From Pseudomonas oryzihabitans NBRC 102199 (GTDB taxonomy: Bacteria > Pseudomonadota > Gammaproteobacteria > Pseudomonadales > Pseudomonadaceae), in contig NZ_BBIT01000005.1 of assembly GCF_000730625.1 (NCBI RefSeq), positions 124,001-188,000 of the forward strand: 64,000 nt of DNA, in the 5' to 3' direction. The position numbers and the translations under genes were made by a program. This document shows, in pieces, positions 29,092 to 36,553 of this stretch (position 1 is its first letter; each line of letters starts with the position of its first letter). The notes under the pieces were generated by a model, which had not been told where the DNA came from, ran no database searches, and saw only the letters and a program-made list of their open reading frames with translations.

Positions 29092-31752
29092 ATGCCCACG
29101 ACCCGTGAAACGATCAGCGCCTACTATCAGAGCATTCTCGGCCGCACTCCGGATGCGGCGGGACTCGATTACTGGACGGCGCAGGTCGACCAAGGCAAGG
29201 CCAGTCTCGCGCAGGTAGCCACGGGTTTTTCGCTCTCCACCGAAGCGGCTTCCGGCATGGTGCCTGTCGTCGCGCTCTACCTGAGCAGCTTTGGACGGCT
29301 GCCGGACACCGAAGGGCTGCAGTACTGGACCCAGGCGCTGCAGAACGGCACACCCCTGGAAGCCATCCAGCAGGCGTTTCTGCAATCGCCGGAGTTCGCC
29401 ACGGTGGCTGCAGGCTCGGCAACGGCATTTCTGACCGCTGCCTATGAGAATGCCCTGGGGCGGCCCGCCGATGCGGACGGCCTGCAGTTCTGGACCCAGC
29501 AACTGGCGGCCGGCACCAGCCGGGCGGAGGTGCTGGCAGCGCTTGCGGATTCGCCGGAAGGTCAGCCCCATGCGCTGGCCAAGGCCCAACTGACCCTCGC
29601 CTATCAGGGGGTCAGTGGCCAGTCGCCAAGCCTGACCGAGCTGAACGAGATCCTGGCGCAACAGGGACAGCAGTCACTGATCGAACTGGTCACCCGCACG
29701 ACCGAGCGCCTGATCGACAATGCCGCGCCCTCCCCGGCGCCTACCGAGCCACAGCCAGCCGTCTTCACCTTCACGCCGGAGGCAGGCACCCAGGCCGGTG
29801 CGTCGGACGCGTCTGGAGTCATCCGCTGGGGTAAGTACCTGATCGTGGGCGATGACGAGGGCAATGTGCTCAGGGTCTACGATCAGCAGGGTGGTCAGGC
29901 GCTCGACGCATTCGACTACGGTGGGGTGCTGGGACTGAGCGACGAACTGGATTTCGAAGCCATGACCTTTACCGGCACCCTCGGCACGGAGGGGACCCTG
30001 TATCTCACCGGCTCGCACAGCAACAGCAAGAGCGGCAAGGAAGCGCCGGGACGCGAAGCCATCCTGGCCGTGAAGCTGACCACCGACGCCCAGGGCAAGC
30101 CGGTGTTCGATACCGCTGGCATCCAGACCTACAAAGGCCTGGTCGCGGCGCTCGATGCCTGGGATGCCAGTGGCAGCAGTGGCAAGCCGGCCGGCTACTA
30201 CGGCCTGAAAGTCTCTTCCGATGCCGGCATCGCCCCCGAGCACGTCAACGGCTTCTCCATCGAAGGCCTGACCACCTCCCCCGACGACAGCCAGCTGTGG
30301 CTGGGTTTTCGCGCGCCGCAGCTGGATACCGGGTCGCGCGACAAGGCGCTGCTGATTGCCGTGACCAACTATCAGGCCGTGCTGGCCGACAACCGCCTCT
30401 CGCCCACCTTCGAGGCCATGGAGCTCAATCTCGGCGGACGGGGTATCCGCTCCATCGACCGGGCCCTGGATGGCAGTGGCTACCTGATTCTGGCCGGTCC
30501 CGCCGGCAGTGCCTCCGCCGCGGTCACCCACGATTTCCGGCTGTTCACCTGGAGTGGTGACCCGGCCACCGCGCCCATCGAACTCGACAACAACCTGGAT
30601 GCACTGCTGGCCGCTACCGGGGGCAGTTTCGAGTCCATCGCTTCCCCCGCCAGCGTCAGACCGGGTACCGAGATCCTGCTGCTGCAGGACAACGGCGATA
30701 CCCTGTGGCAGGGGCAGACGCAGGTGTCCAAGGACCTCGACCCGGCGCAGCAGCACTTCCAGGGCAATCTGGTCACGCTGGGTACTGCCGCCGTGGACCT
30801 TGCCGCTCCCCTTCTGGTGGCCAGCAGTCCAGCGGTCGATGCGCAGGATGTCCCCACCGGGAGCCGCATCAGCCTGACGTTCGATGAAGGCATCGCGCTG
30901 GGCAGCGGCAGCCTCCAGCTGGTGGACCAGGCCGGCACCGTGGTCCAGGTCTTCAAAGCCGGAGATCCGGGCGTTTCGGTCGACTTCAATGTCCTCAACC
31001 TGACGCCGACGAGCAGGTTGCAGGCGAGCAGCAACTACCACCTGGAGCTACAACCAGGCGCGGTCGTCGACCATGCGGGCAATGCCGTGGCCGCCATGGA
31101 CCTCAGCTTTGCGACTGCCGCCAGACCTCACTACGACCTGTTGATCACCGAGGTCAATTCCAACGCCAAGGGCGGGGACTTCTTCGAGTTGTACAACTAC
31201 GGTTCGACCAGCATCGATCTCAGCGGCTGGCGCATGACGGACGAAGCCGGTCAGTTCTCGTCGGCGATCACGCTCAACGGCAATACGGTTCTCGCCGCCG
31301 GTGCGACCCTGGTCGTGGCCGATGTGGCCATGGCGAACCTGAGTGCGTTCAAGACGGCGTGGGGCTTGAGCGACAGTACGGCAGTCATCAGCGTCGACGG
31401 GCCCGGCCTCGGCAAGGAGGATGCAGTAGTGCTGTTCGACAAGCTGGGGAACGTCGCGGCTGCCTTCAACTATGACCTGACCGCGGTGCTTGCCAGTGAC
31501 GGAACCCTGGTCACGACGGCCTCCGTCGGCGGCGGCAGAACCTTCAGCGACGGTCAGCATGCGGGAGCGGCTTTCGGCGCTGGCGCTGCCACCTCGGCGG
31601 TGTGGGACGGTCTCTCGACGACCCAACCCGCCTATGTCGGCGCTACGGTCGGCAAGGATGGGGCCTTCGCTCAGACCGGCGATGCGGTCTCGATTGGCTC
31701 TCCCGGCGTCGTGCTGGTTGGACAGTCTGCGCAGTCCATAGATACCCACTAG
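29092..31752 (+). CDS. Large exported protein: DUF4214 repeats, DUF3616, Ig-like and lamin-tail domains
   Basis: An 886-residue protein with no Cys seen and no Sec signal. Residues 1-205 hold three DUF4214 units (SILGRTPDAAGLDYW, SFGRLPDTEGLQYW, ALGRPADADGLQFW) and a degenerate fourth. Residues about 225-560 resemble DUF3616 (GVIRWGKYLIVGDDEGNVLR, FSIEGLTTSPDDSQLWLGFR). About 572-675 is a bacterial Ig-like fold of SbsA type (SSPAVDAQDVPTGSRISLTF). From about 679 a lamin-tail domain starts (LLITEVNSNAKGGDFFELYN, SGWRMTDEAG). ATG 29092 is chosen as it begins the first DUF4214 unit; the frame is open upstream. The modules suggest a matrix or surface protein with a possible phosphoesterase-like propeller. 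Confidence 0.8.
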   Translation: MPTTRETISAYYQSILGRTPDAAGLDYWTAQVDQGKASLAQVATGFSLSTEAASGMVPVVALYLSSFGRLPDTEGLQYWTQALQNGTPLEAIQQAFLQSPEFATVAAGSATAFLTAAYENALGRPADADGLQFWTQQLAAGTSRAEVLAALADSPEGQPHALAKAQLTLAYQGVSGQSPSLTELNEILAQQGQQSLIELVTRTTERLIDNAAPSPAPTEPQPAVFTFTPEAGTQAGASDASGVIRWGKYLIVGDDEGNVLRVYDQQGGQALDAFDYGGVLGLSDELDFEAMTFTGTLGTEGTLYLTGSHSNSKSGKEAPGREAILAVKLTTDAQGKPVFDTAGIQTYKGLVAALDAWDASGSSGKPAGYYGLKVSSDAGIAPEHVNGFSIEGLTTSPDDSQLWLGFRAPQLDTGSRDKALLIAVTNYQAVLADNRLSPTFEAMELNLGGRGIRSIDRALDGSGYLILAGPAGSASAAVTHDFRLFTWSGDPATAPIELDNNLDALLAATGGSFESIASPASVRPGTEILLLQDNGDTLWQGQTQVSKDLDPAQQHFQGNLVTLGTAAVDLAAPLLVASSPAVDAQDVPTGSRISLTFDEGIALGSGSLQLVDQAGTVVQVFKAGDPGVSVDFNVLNLTPTSRLQASSNYHLELQPGAVVDHAGNAVAAMDLSFATAARPHYDLLITEVNSNAKGGDFFELYNYGSTSIDLSGWRMTDEAGQFSSAITLNGNTVLAAGATLVVADVAMANLSAFKTAWGLSDSTAVISVDGPGLGKEDAVVLFDKLGNVAAAFNYDLTAVLASDGTLVTTASVGGGRTFSDGQHAGAAFGAGAATSAVWDGLSTTQPAYVGATVGKDGAFAQTGDAVSIGSPGVVLVGQSAQSIDTH

Positions 31753-31907
31753 CAAGCCTCGGGGGCACCTTCTGCGATGACAGTAAATAGCGAGGTAGAA
31801 GGTGAGGCTCTATCAACACCCAAGACCCCGTGTGCTGGACGACCAAAGCGGGAGGGCCAAGCCACAGTAGGTACTGCAGAAACGGGCGCGCGATCCGTGC
31901 CAACCAT

Positions 31908-31936
31908 TTGCAGTCGATCGGCCTAAACGTTAGATT
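31908..31936 (+). promoter_or_regulatory. Sigma70-like promoter of left leader-RNA unit
   Basis: TTGCAG (31908-31913), a 17-base spacer, and TAGATT (31931-31936). The same arrangement, TTGCAA-17-TAGATT, is found in the inverted copy at 52528-52500, and the bases AACGTTAGATTTT around the -10 are conserved. The start of transcription should be near 31943. Confidence 0.7.
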
Positions 31937-31942
31937 TTACGG

Positions 31943-32259
31943 GCCACGGTCAATCCCGTGGACGGGTGTAGCAACCTGACAAACCAAGGCGCGGCAGCGT
32001 CATAGCTCACAGCCAATGCTTAGCATCTGGTTGTGCGCGTTCTATGGCGGGCCGTGCGGGGCAGGCTTCGGCCTGGCCGGTTCCCTTGGTTCCCGGTTTG
32101 CTACCCCCGTACGGTCCGCCTCCATACCGCGTAGCAACGGTGGTGGCGGCTCCTTAACCGAACCAAGGAGCAGCATGAACATGCATCGTCTTCCTTTTAA
32201 GCTCGCGCCCCTCCCCTGCCTTACCTCGTTGCGTTGTATTTCCATGATGGAGGTGAACA
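31943..32259 (+). ncRNA. Structured 5' leader RNA with mutually exclusive helices (left copy)
   Basis: A leader of about 317 nt before the 89-residue protein gene. Helices that can be drawn: hairpin CCACGG/CCGTGG (31944-31961, loop TCAATC); long stem GGCGGGCCGTGC (32046-32057) with GTACGGTCCGCC (32109-32120); inside it CAGGC-TTCG-GCCTG (32062-32075). CCTTGGTT (32084-32091) can pair either with AACCAAGG upstream (31982-31989) or with AACCAAGG downstream (32161-32168). The downstream element contains the AAGGAG ribosome site of a leader peptide. In the other copy the same three elements read GUCCAAGG/CCUUGGAC/GUCCAAGG, so all three change together. Ligand or trigger unknown. Confidence 0.7.
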
Positions 32260-32267
32260 ATGGCTGA
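32175..32267 (+). CDS. Leader peptide (30 residues) coupled to the following gene
   Basis: ATG 32175 follows AAGGAG (32165-32170). The peptide contains PFK, CLTS and MMEV, and its stop codon lies 8 bases inside the next gene (start 32260), so translation should be coupled. The copy at 52250-52164 encodes 28 residues with the same PFK...CLTS...MEV pattern and the identical 8-base overlap. Upstream of these start codons the two copies lose a common reading frame, so the peptide, not a longer protein, is what is kept. The GGAGGTG inside the MEV codons also serves as ribosome site of the next gene. Confidence 0.6.
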   Translation: MNMHRLPFKLAPLPCLTSLRCISMMEVNNG

Positions 32268-32529
32268 TACGAAAGGTGCGGTACTTCCCTTCCCCGTCAG
32301 CCCAGCCTCGTTACGACAGCCTGAGTTCACCTGGGAGTCGCCAGAGGCAGATGCGGATATACGGGCTTCAATGCTCAGCGACCTGTTGGATCGCCTAGCC
32401 AACGATGAGGGTAATGCGGATAGCCCAACAGACCTACGTCAGCGAATTTCGGCCTATATGGCTCGAGATCTACTCGATGAAATGGTGACGCTCTATCGCA
32501 GGGCGCTATCAGAGGCTCGTCACCCCTAG
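32260..32529 (+). CDS. Small helical ICE protein, paralogue of the protein at 51914-52171
   Basis: An 89-residue acidic, mostly helical protein of unknown function. It starts with a Pro-rich PFPVSPASLRQPEF segment and continues with SMLSDLLDRLAN and LLDEMVTLYRRALSEAR. The 85-residue paralogue shares PFP, the ADAxxxxSxLxDLLDxLA helix, and the end LYRxALxEAR. GGAGGTG lies 6 bases before the ATG. It is the last gene of the leader-RNA unit and is followed by a strong hairpin. No DNA-binding or enzymatic motif is visible; it could be a small regulator or an adaptor of the element. Confidence 0.75.
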   Translation: MADTKGAVLPFPVSPASLRQPEFTWESPEADADIRASMLSDLLDRLANDEGNADSPTDLRQRISAYMARDLLDEMVTLYRRALSEARHP

Positions 32530-32536
32530 GGGAGGA

Positions 32537-32572
32537 GACAGCTGAGCGTCACTCGTGTGGCACTCAGCTGTC
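32537..32572 (+). terminator. Hairpin after left small ICE gene
   Basis: Arms GACAGCTGAG (32537-32546) and CTCAGCTGTC (32563-32572) form a perfect 10-bp stem shortly after the stop codon. No T run follows, so it may be a weak terminator or an RNA-stabilising end. Confidence 0.55.
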
Positions 32573-32727
32573 CATGAGATTGTGACGGCTAGAAAAACCT
32601 ATGGGCTTTGGCGAGGGTTTCTCTAAAGCAGCTACCACCGCTTTTTCATCAGCGTAGGCTGCAAATCTGTAGTCGAGACGCGACCTGGCCATGGATACTC
32701 CGCAGCCAGGTCGTTTGGCTTCGTGAC

Positions 32728-33582
32728 TTAAGCTTCTTTCTCCCCTTCCTTAAGCCAGCGCTCGAACGTCGCGTTCTGTGCTCCATCCAGCTGTGGAGCG
32801 TAGTAAACCAACCGTAGATGTCGGTCCACATCTACTGTAAGTGTCGTGTGCTCAAACACCATCTCGCCTATTCCATCGAGTCGGAAGTATCGAGTCCCTT
32901 GGCAGGGCCCATGGATGTCCTGGCGATTCCACCAGTCACAGAATTCTGGAGCTACCCGCTCCAAGTCCTTTACCAGTCCCACGATGTCTGCGTCCTGGGT
33001 TCCCTGAACAAAATCGCGCCGGAAGCTCGAAAAGATCTGGACTGCTTGGCCCTCCCATGGGTCGAGAAGCTGGCGTAGCCGCTTGGACGTAAACAGCATC
33101 CAAAGCAAATTACGCCGCTCAAGCGCTTGCTCCGAAAAGCCAAACAGTCGGTCAGCTGCGTCATTCCAGGCCAGCACATCCCAGCGCAGGTTTAGGACGT
33201 AGGACGGCCGGGCATTCAGATCCTCCATCAAGCGAATAATCAGGGGCGGAACCACGCACCATGTCCTGCCGGGCTCACACGGTGGCCGCTGTTGGGCGAG
33301 TAGATAGAGATGACGACGCTCCGTGGCATCGAGCTTGAGTGCACGGGATAGATTGTCCAGAAAAGTCGAGGACACGTTGATTTCTCGGCCCTGTTCGAGC
33401 CAGGTGTACCAACTGAGACCCACTCGTGCCAGCGTCGCTACCTCTTCACGCCGTAACCCAGGTGTCCGTCGTCGCCCACCGGACGGCAACCCGACCTCTT
33501 CAGGCGTCAGCCGCTCCCGGCGACTTCTTAGAAACTCTGCAAGCTCAATCCGAGAACGTTCGAAAGACCGTGCCGCCGGCAT
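32728..33582 (-). CDS. XRE family regulator with MmyB-like ligand domain
   Basis: A 284-residue transcription factor. The N-terminal helix-turn-helix covers about residues 8-85, with TPEEVGLPSGGRRRTPGLRR and VGLSWYTWLEQGREI, the usual pattern of the MmyB subfamily. The rest (about 105-270: RPSYVLNLRWDVLAWNDAAD, then LRLVYYAPQ near the end) is the PAS-like MmyB domain, which in MmyB-type activators senses small ligands; MmyB itself controls methylenomycin synthesis. AGGAG lies 7 bases before ATG 33582; an upstream TTG start is less likely. It is transcribed away from the biosynthetic operon at 33736, with 153 bases between, so it probably controls that operon. Confidence 0.88.
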   Translation of the reverse strand: MPAARSFERSRIELAEFLRSRRERLTPEEVGLPSGGRRRTPGLRREEVATLARVGLSWYTWLEQGREINVSSTFLDNLSRALKLDATERRHLYLLAQQRPPCEPGRTWCVVPPLIIRLMEDLNARPSYVLNLRWDVLAWNDAADRLFGFSEQALERRNLLWMLFTSKRLRQLLDPWEGQAVQIFSSFRRDFVQGTQDADIVGLVKDLERVAPEFCDWWNRQDIHGPCQGTRYFRLDGIGEMVFEHTTLTVDVDRHLRLVYYAPQLDGAQNATFERWLKEGEKEA

Positions 33583-33595
33583 GCCATTACTCCTA

Positions 33596-33626
33596 GTAAC
33601 AGTATAAGCAACCAAATTGTAACAGT
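33596..33626. promoter_or_regulatory. Direct repeat GTAACAGT, candidate operator
   Basis: GTAACAGT occurs at 33596-33603 and again at 33619-33626, 23 bases apart (about two helical turns), in the short region between the XRE regulator and the synthase operon. A weak -35/-10 for the operon (TTGTAA at 33618, AAGAAT at 33641, spacer 17) overlaps the second repeat. Binding by the adjacent regulator is inference. Confidence 0.45.
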
Positions 33627-33735
33627 CTTAAAAGGGTGCGAAGAATAGCGCGTCCTGGCGCCGAGTGCCTTATGTCAGGGCTGTTGCGCGAGGAGGAACA
33701 GACGCGCCTGCTATTACTGTCTAGGAGTCAAACGG

Positions 33736-34968
33736 ATGTACAACACGCTCTTGCATCAGAAGTTGGAAGCCCTGAAACAAGCCAACCAATACCGCACCTT
33801 TACAACCTTGGACCGCTTATGTGGCCGCTACCCTCTGGCTCGCCTTGCTGATGGCTCGCAATCACCAGTCGTGATGTGGTGCAGCAATGACTACCTGGGC
33901 ATGTCCCAGCATTCCAAGGTACGAAGCGCCATGCACGAGGCCTTGGATGCCTACGGTGCAGGTTCGGGAGGCTCGCGCAACATTGGAGGCTCTCATGCGT
34001 TATACGGACAATTAGAACAAAGCTTGGCCGACTGGCACGGTAAGGAAGCGGCACTGGTGTTTCCTACCGGCTTCGGATCCAACGATGCCACCCTGCAGTG
34101 TCTACTGCGGGAGCTACCCGATTGCGTGGTGATCAGTGATGAGTGTAACCATGCCTCGATCATTAACGGCATCCGCTCAACTTCGAATGAGCGCCATATC
34201 TTCCGGCACAACGATCTCGAGCACTTGGAGCAGCTGCTACAAACCTACTCCCATGACCGACCCAAGATCATTGTCTTCGAGTCTATTTACTCCATGGACG
34301 GCGATGTCGCACCCGTTAGAGAAATTGTTGCGCTGGCCAAGCGATACAACGCTCTAAGCTACCTCGACGAAGTACATGCGGTAGGGATGTATGGGCCTAG
34401 GGGTGCCGGTGTTGCGGCTGAACTAGGCATCGCGGAGCAGGTAGACATTATCCAAGGCACTATGGCTAAAGCCATTGGTGTCATCGGTGGCTATATCACC
34501 GCAAGCTCCGTCATCATTGATGCTGTACGTTCCTTTGCAACGGGCTTCATCTTCACCACGTCTCTGCCGCCCGCGGTAACGGCGGGCTGCCTTAAGAGTA
34601 TCGAACACCTCAAGCGTAGTGACGTAGAACGGCAGCGGCTGCACGCGCATACCGCAAAACTGCGCGGCAAGCTTCTGGAACAGGACATCCCCGTCATGCC
34701 CTGCTCACGCACCCACATCTTGCCGGTACTAATCGGCGATGCCGAGCGTTGCAAAGCGGCTGCAGGACGCCTCTTGCAAACCCATCACATCTATCTCCAG
34801 CCGATCAATTTTCCTTCGGTCGCCGTAGGCACGGAACGCTTCCGCGTTAACGCAACGCCCAACCATAGCGATGAGCAGATCGAGCAACTGGCCTTTGCCC
34901 TACGGGAAACCTTCGAGCACTTCGCCATTCCTTTTGCCTCCCAGCGGATTGGTGCGGAGGTTGCGTGA
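33736..34968 (+). CDS. 5-aminolevulinate synthase-like PLP enzyme (alpha-oxoamine synthase)
   Basis: A 410-residue enzyme of the ALAS branch: it should condense an amino acid with succinyl-CoA and release CO2. Very close to alphaproteobacterial ALAS in RTF (20-22), WCSNDYLGM (48-56), GAGSGGSRNIGGS (74-86), DEVHAVGMYGPRGAG (211-225) and the PLP Lys in GTMAKAIGVIGGY (Lys245). Ser80 stands where R. capsulatus ALAS has Thr83, the residue that restricts the substrate to glycine; Ser there allows serine. Pseudomonads make heme precursors from glutamyl-tRNA, so this is not the housekeeping route. AGGAG lies 8 bases before the ATG. First gene of a five-gene operon; its stop overlaps the next start. 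Confidence 0.92.
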   Translation: MYNTLLHQKLEALKQANQYRTFTTLDRLCGRYPLARLADGSQSPVVMWCSNDYLGMSQHSKVRSAMHEALDAYGAGSGGSRNIGGSHALYGQLEQSLADWHGKEAALVFPTGFGSNDATLQCLLRELPDCVVISDECNHASIINGIRSTSNERHIFRHNDLEHLEQLLQTYSHDRPKIIVFESIYSMDGDVAPVREIVALAKRYNALSYLDEVHAVGMYGPRGAGVAAELGIAEQVDIIQGTMAKAIGVIGGYITASSVIIDAVRSFATGFIFTTSLPPAVTAGCLKSIEHLKRSDVERQRLHAHTAKLRGKLLEQDIPVMPCSRTHILPVLIGDAERCKAAAGRLLQTHHIYLQPINFPSVAVGTERFRVNATPNHSDEQIEQLAFALRETFEHFAIPFASQRIGAEVA

Positions 34969-35468
34969 TGAGCATCTCCTACGACATCCGTCGTGCTACG
35001 CCTGACGACATCCCTGCGCTCATCGAGCTCAGAGCCCATCTACTCGATGCCGGCGGAGCGCCTTACGCCAGCCGTACACCCACAGACACTGAGCGTTGGC
35101 GCAGGGCCTACCCGCTTTGGCTGGCCACCTGTCTTGAAGGGTCAGATCGGGTACTCATCCTGTGCGCTGAGCATAAGCACACCCAAGCCATACTCGGCTG
35201 CGCCACAGGCATCATTGATGACCGTGCCCCGGCTCCCGACTGTCTTAATGGCCGATCGGGTTGGGTTCAATCGGTTGCCGTAGCGCCTGAGCTACGCCGC
35301 TGCGGTATCGCAAAGGCACTCATGCAGCGGCTTCTAGACTGGTTCAGGACGCGCCAAGTGAACTCAGTCGCTCTACAAACTACGCCTGCTGCTACCTCGC
35401 TCTACCAGAGGCTCGGATTCGCCTCGACTGGCGAAGCCCTATTGGTACGTGCGGAGGGCCGGCCATGA
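34968..35468 (+). CDS. GNAT family N-acetyltransferase
   Basis: A 166-residue enzyme that should acetylate an amine with acetyl-CoA. Motif A is clear: VQSVAVAPELRRCGIAKALM (about 100-119) with the R-R-x-G-x-A pyrophosphate loop. Motif B is LYQRLGFASTG. ATG 34968 overlaps the last base of the synthase stop (TGATG) and GGAGG lies 8 bases before it. Position between the ALAS-like enzyme and the oxidoreductase suggests that the product of the synthase is N-acetylated, as in the alaremycin pathway, where I recall AlmB doing this step. That equivalence is inferred. Confidence 0.85.
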   Translation: MSISYDIRRATPDDIPALIELRAHLLDAGGAPYASRTPTDTERWRRAYPLWLATCLEGSDRVLILCAEHKHTQAILGCATGIIDDRAPAPDCLNGRSGWVQSVAVAPELRRCGIAKALMQRLLDWFRTRQVNSVALQTTPAATSLYQRLGFASTGEALLVRAEGRP

Positions 35469-36535
35469 ACGTCCTGATCATCGGTCTGGGCTATGCCGGT
35501 CATCGTTTTTGGCGTGCCTTTGAACACCTGTCCGTCAGTACTGGCATGCCCTTGCGCTTGGCGTATGTTGATCGGAAACCCAAGGCACCAGAACTGCCAT
35601 TCTTTCCTACGGTGGCGTCCGCGCTTCATCACTTCGAGCCCGACATCGTCGTAGTCAGCGTCAACGATGAAAGTCATGCACGAATCTTGACGGAGCTAAG
35701 CGGATATCGTGGCTTCGTGCTGTGCGAGAAACCACTCGTTACTCCCGCTGACGACCTGACACTCGTTGCCGAGCAGCTAAGTCAGGTAAGTGGTTTTGCC
35801 TTGGACTTGGTAGAACGGTACTCACCCGCCACACAATCTCTGCGTCGGCAGATCAGCGCACAGGGTTGGTCGCTGGTGAGGGCCAGCTTTCACTGGGGTA
35901 AGGACCGGCTCAATGACTACCGCCCTACCTGCGGTGTCACCAGTGAGGTCATCCACGCGCTGGATCTGGTGTCGTGGATCTGCTCCTCTGCTGATCCTTT
36001 GCAGATTCACGATGTGCTCGGAGTACGTTCGGACTTCTCGATTTCCGGACATGCCGTGCTGGATACCGTCTCTCTCACCGGAACGTTGGGCCAGGCCACA
36101 CTCGCAGGCTATGCCAGCTTCGTGAACATCATGCGTCAGCGCACGGTGGACTTCAGCTTCATCGATCAAGAACAGCGAGTCATTCAGGCGCGCCTGGTCT
36201 TCGATACGCCGTCCTGGGATCAGGATTATCTGCGAATTTGGACGCGCAATGATCAAGGGCGGGAGCAACTGATCGATGAACAGTGTTTTAGCCCTGCCCA
36301 ACCCGGACTCGAAACCCTACATAAGCTGAGTCGCCTCTGCCGCCACGTAGTGCGATGGGTATCCCTTCGCGAGATGCCCTCACAGCCCTTTGCCGACCTG
36401 CAAACGGCTATCGCTCTACAGCACCAGCTTAACCTGATTGAGTCCTCAGCCCGCTGCCCTGCTCCGGCCTGCTATGTCCCTTACGGGAACCGCAGCCTGC
36501 TGCCGGAAACGAGTGACTTGGAAACTTTGGGCTGA
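35465..36535 (+). CDS. Gfo/Idh/MocA family oxidoreductase
   Basis: A 356-residue protein with an N-terminal Rossmann fold (VLIIGLGYAGHRFWRAF, residues 3-19) and the family's CEKP motif (FVLCEKPLV, near 90). The C-terminal domain has TSEVIHALDLVSW, the usual substrate-site helix with His. The start overlaps the GNAT stop (ATGA). In this operon it could oxidise, reduce or dehydrate the N-acetylated hydroxy-ketone made by the two preceding enzymes. I recall that the third enzyme of the alaremycin pathway, AlmC, carries out a dehydration, but I cannot confirm it belongs to this family. Confidence 0.85.
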   Translation: MNVLIIGLGYAGHRFWRAFEHLSVSTGMPLRLAYVDRKPKAPELPFFPTVASALHHFEPDIVVVSVNDESHARILTELSGYRGFVLCEKPLVTPADDLTLVAEQLSQVSGFALDLVERYSPATQSLRRQISAQGWSLVRASFHWGKDRLNDYRPTCGVTSEVIHALDLVSWICSSADPLQIHDVLGVRSDFSISGHAVLDTVSLTGTLGQATLAGYASFVNIMRQRTVDFSFIDQEQRVIQARLVFDTPSWDQDYLRIWTRNDQGREQLIDEQCFSPAQPGLETLHKLSRLCRHVVRWVSLREMPSQPFADLQTAIALQHQLNLIESSARCPAPACYVPYGNRSLLPETSDLETLG

Positions 36536-36553
36536 TTTCAAAGGAGACCGCCA

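Noticed and set aside
29674-31041. Leftward open frame of 455 codons inside the 886-residue protein gene
   Set aside because: Shadow of high-GC codon use; the rightward frame has recognisable DUF3616, Ig-like and lamin-tail features.
31753-31907. ICE attachment site or tRNA gene at the left border
   Set aside because: No cloverleaf, no tRNA 3' end and no integrase found; the true border of the element cannot be placed.
32016-32174. Longer coding frame before the left leader peptide
   Set aside because: The right copy does not keep this frame (it runs in another phase), while RNA helices are kept; the region is better read as untranslated RNA.
33736-34968. C5N-unit (2-amino-3-hydroxycyclopentenone) biosynthesis
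   Set aside because: Those clusters pair ALAS with an acyl-CoA ligase and an amide synthase; here neither ligase nor such synthase is present, while an acetyltransferase and AsnB-type enzyme are.
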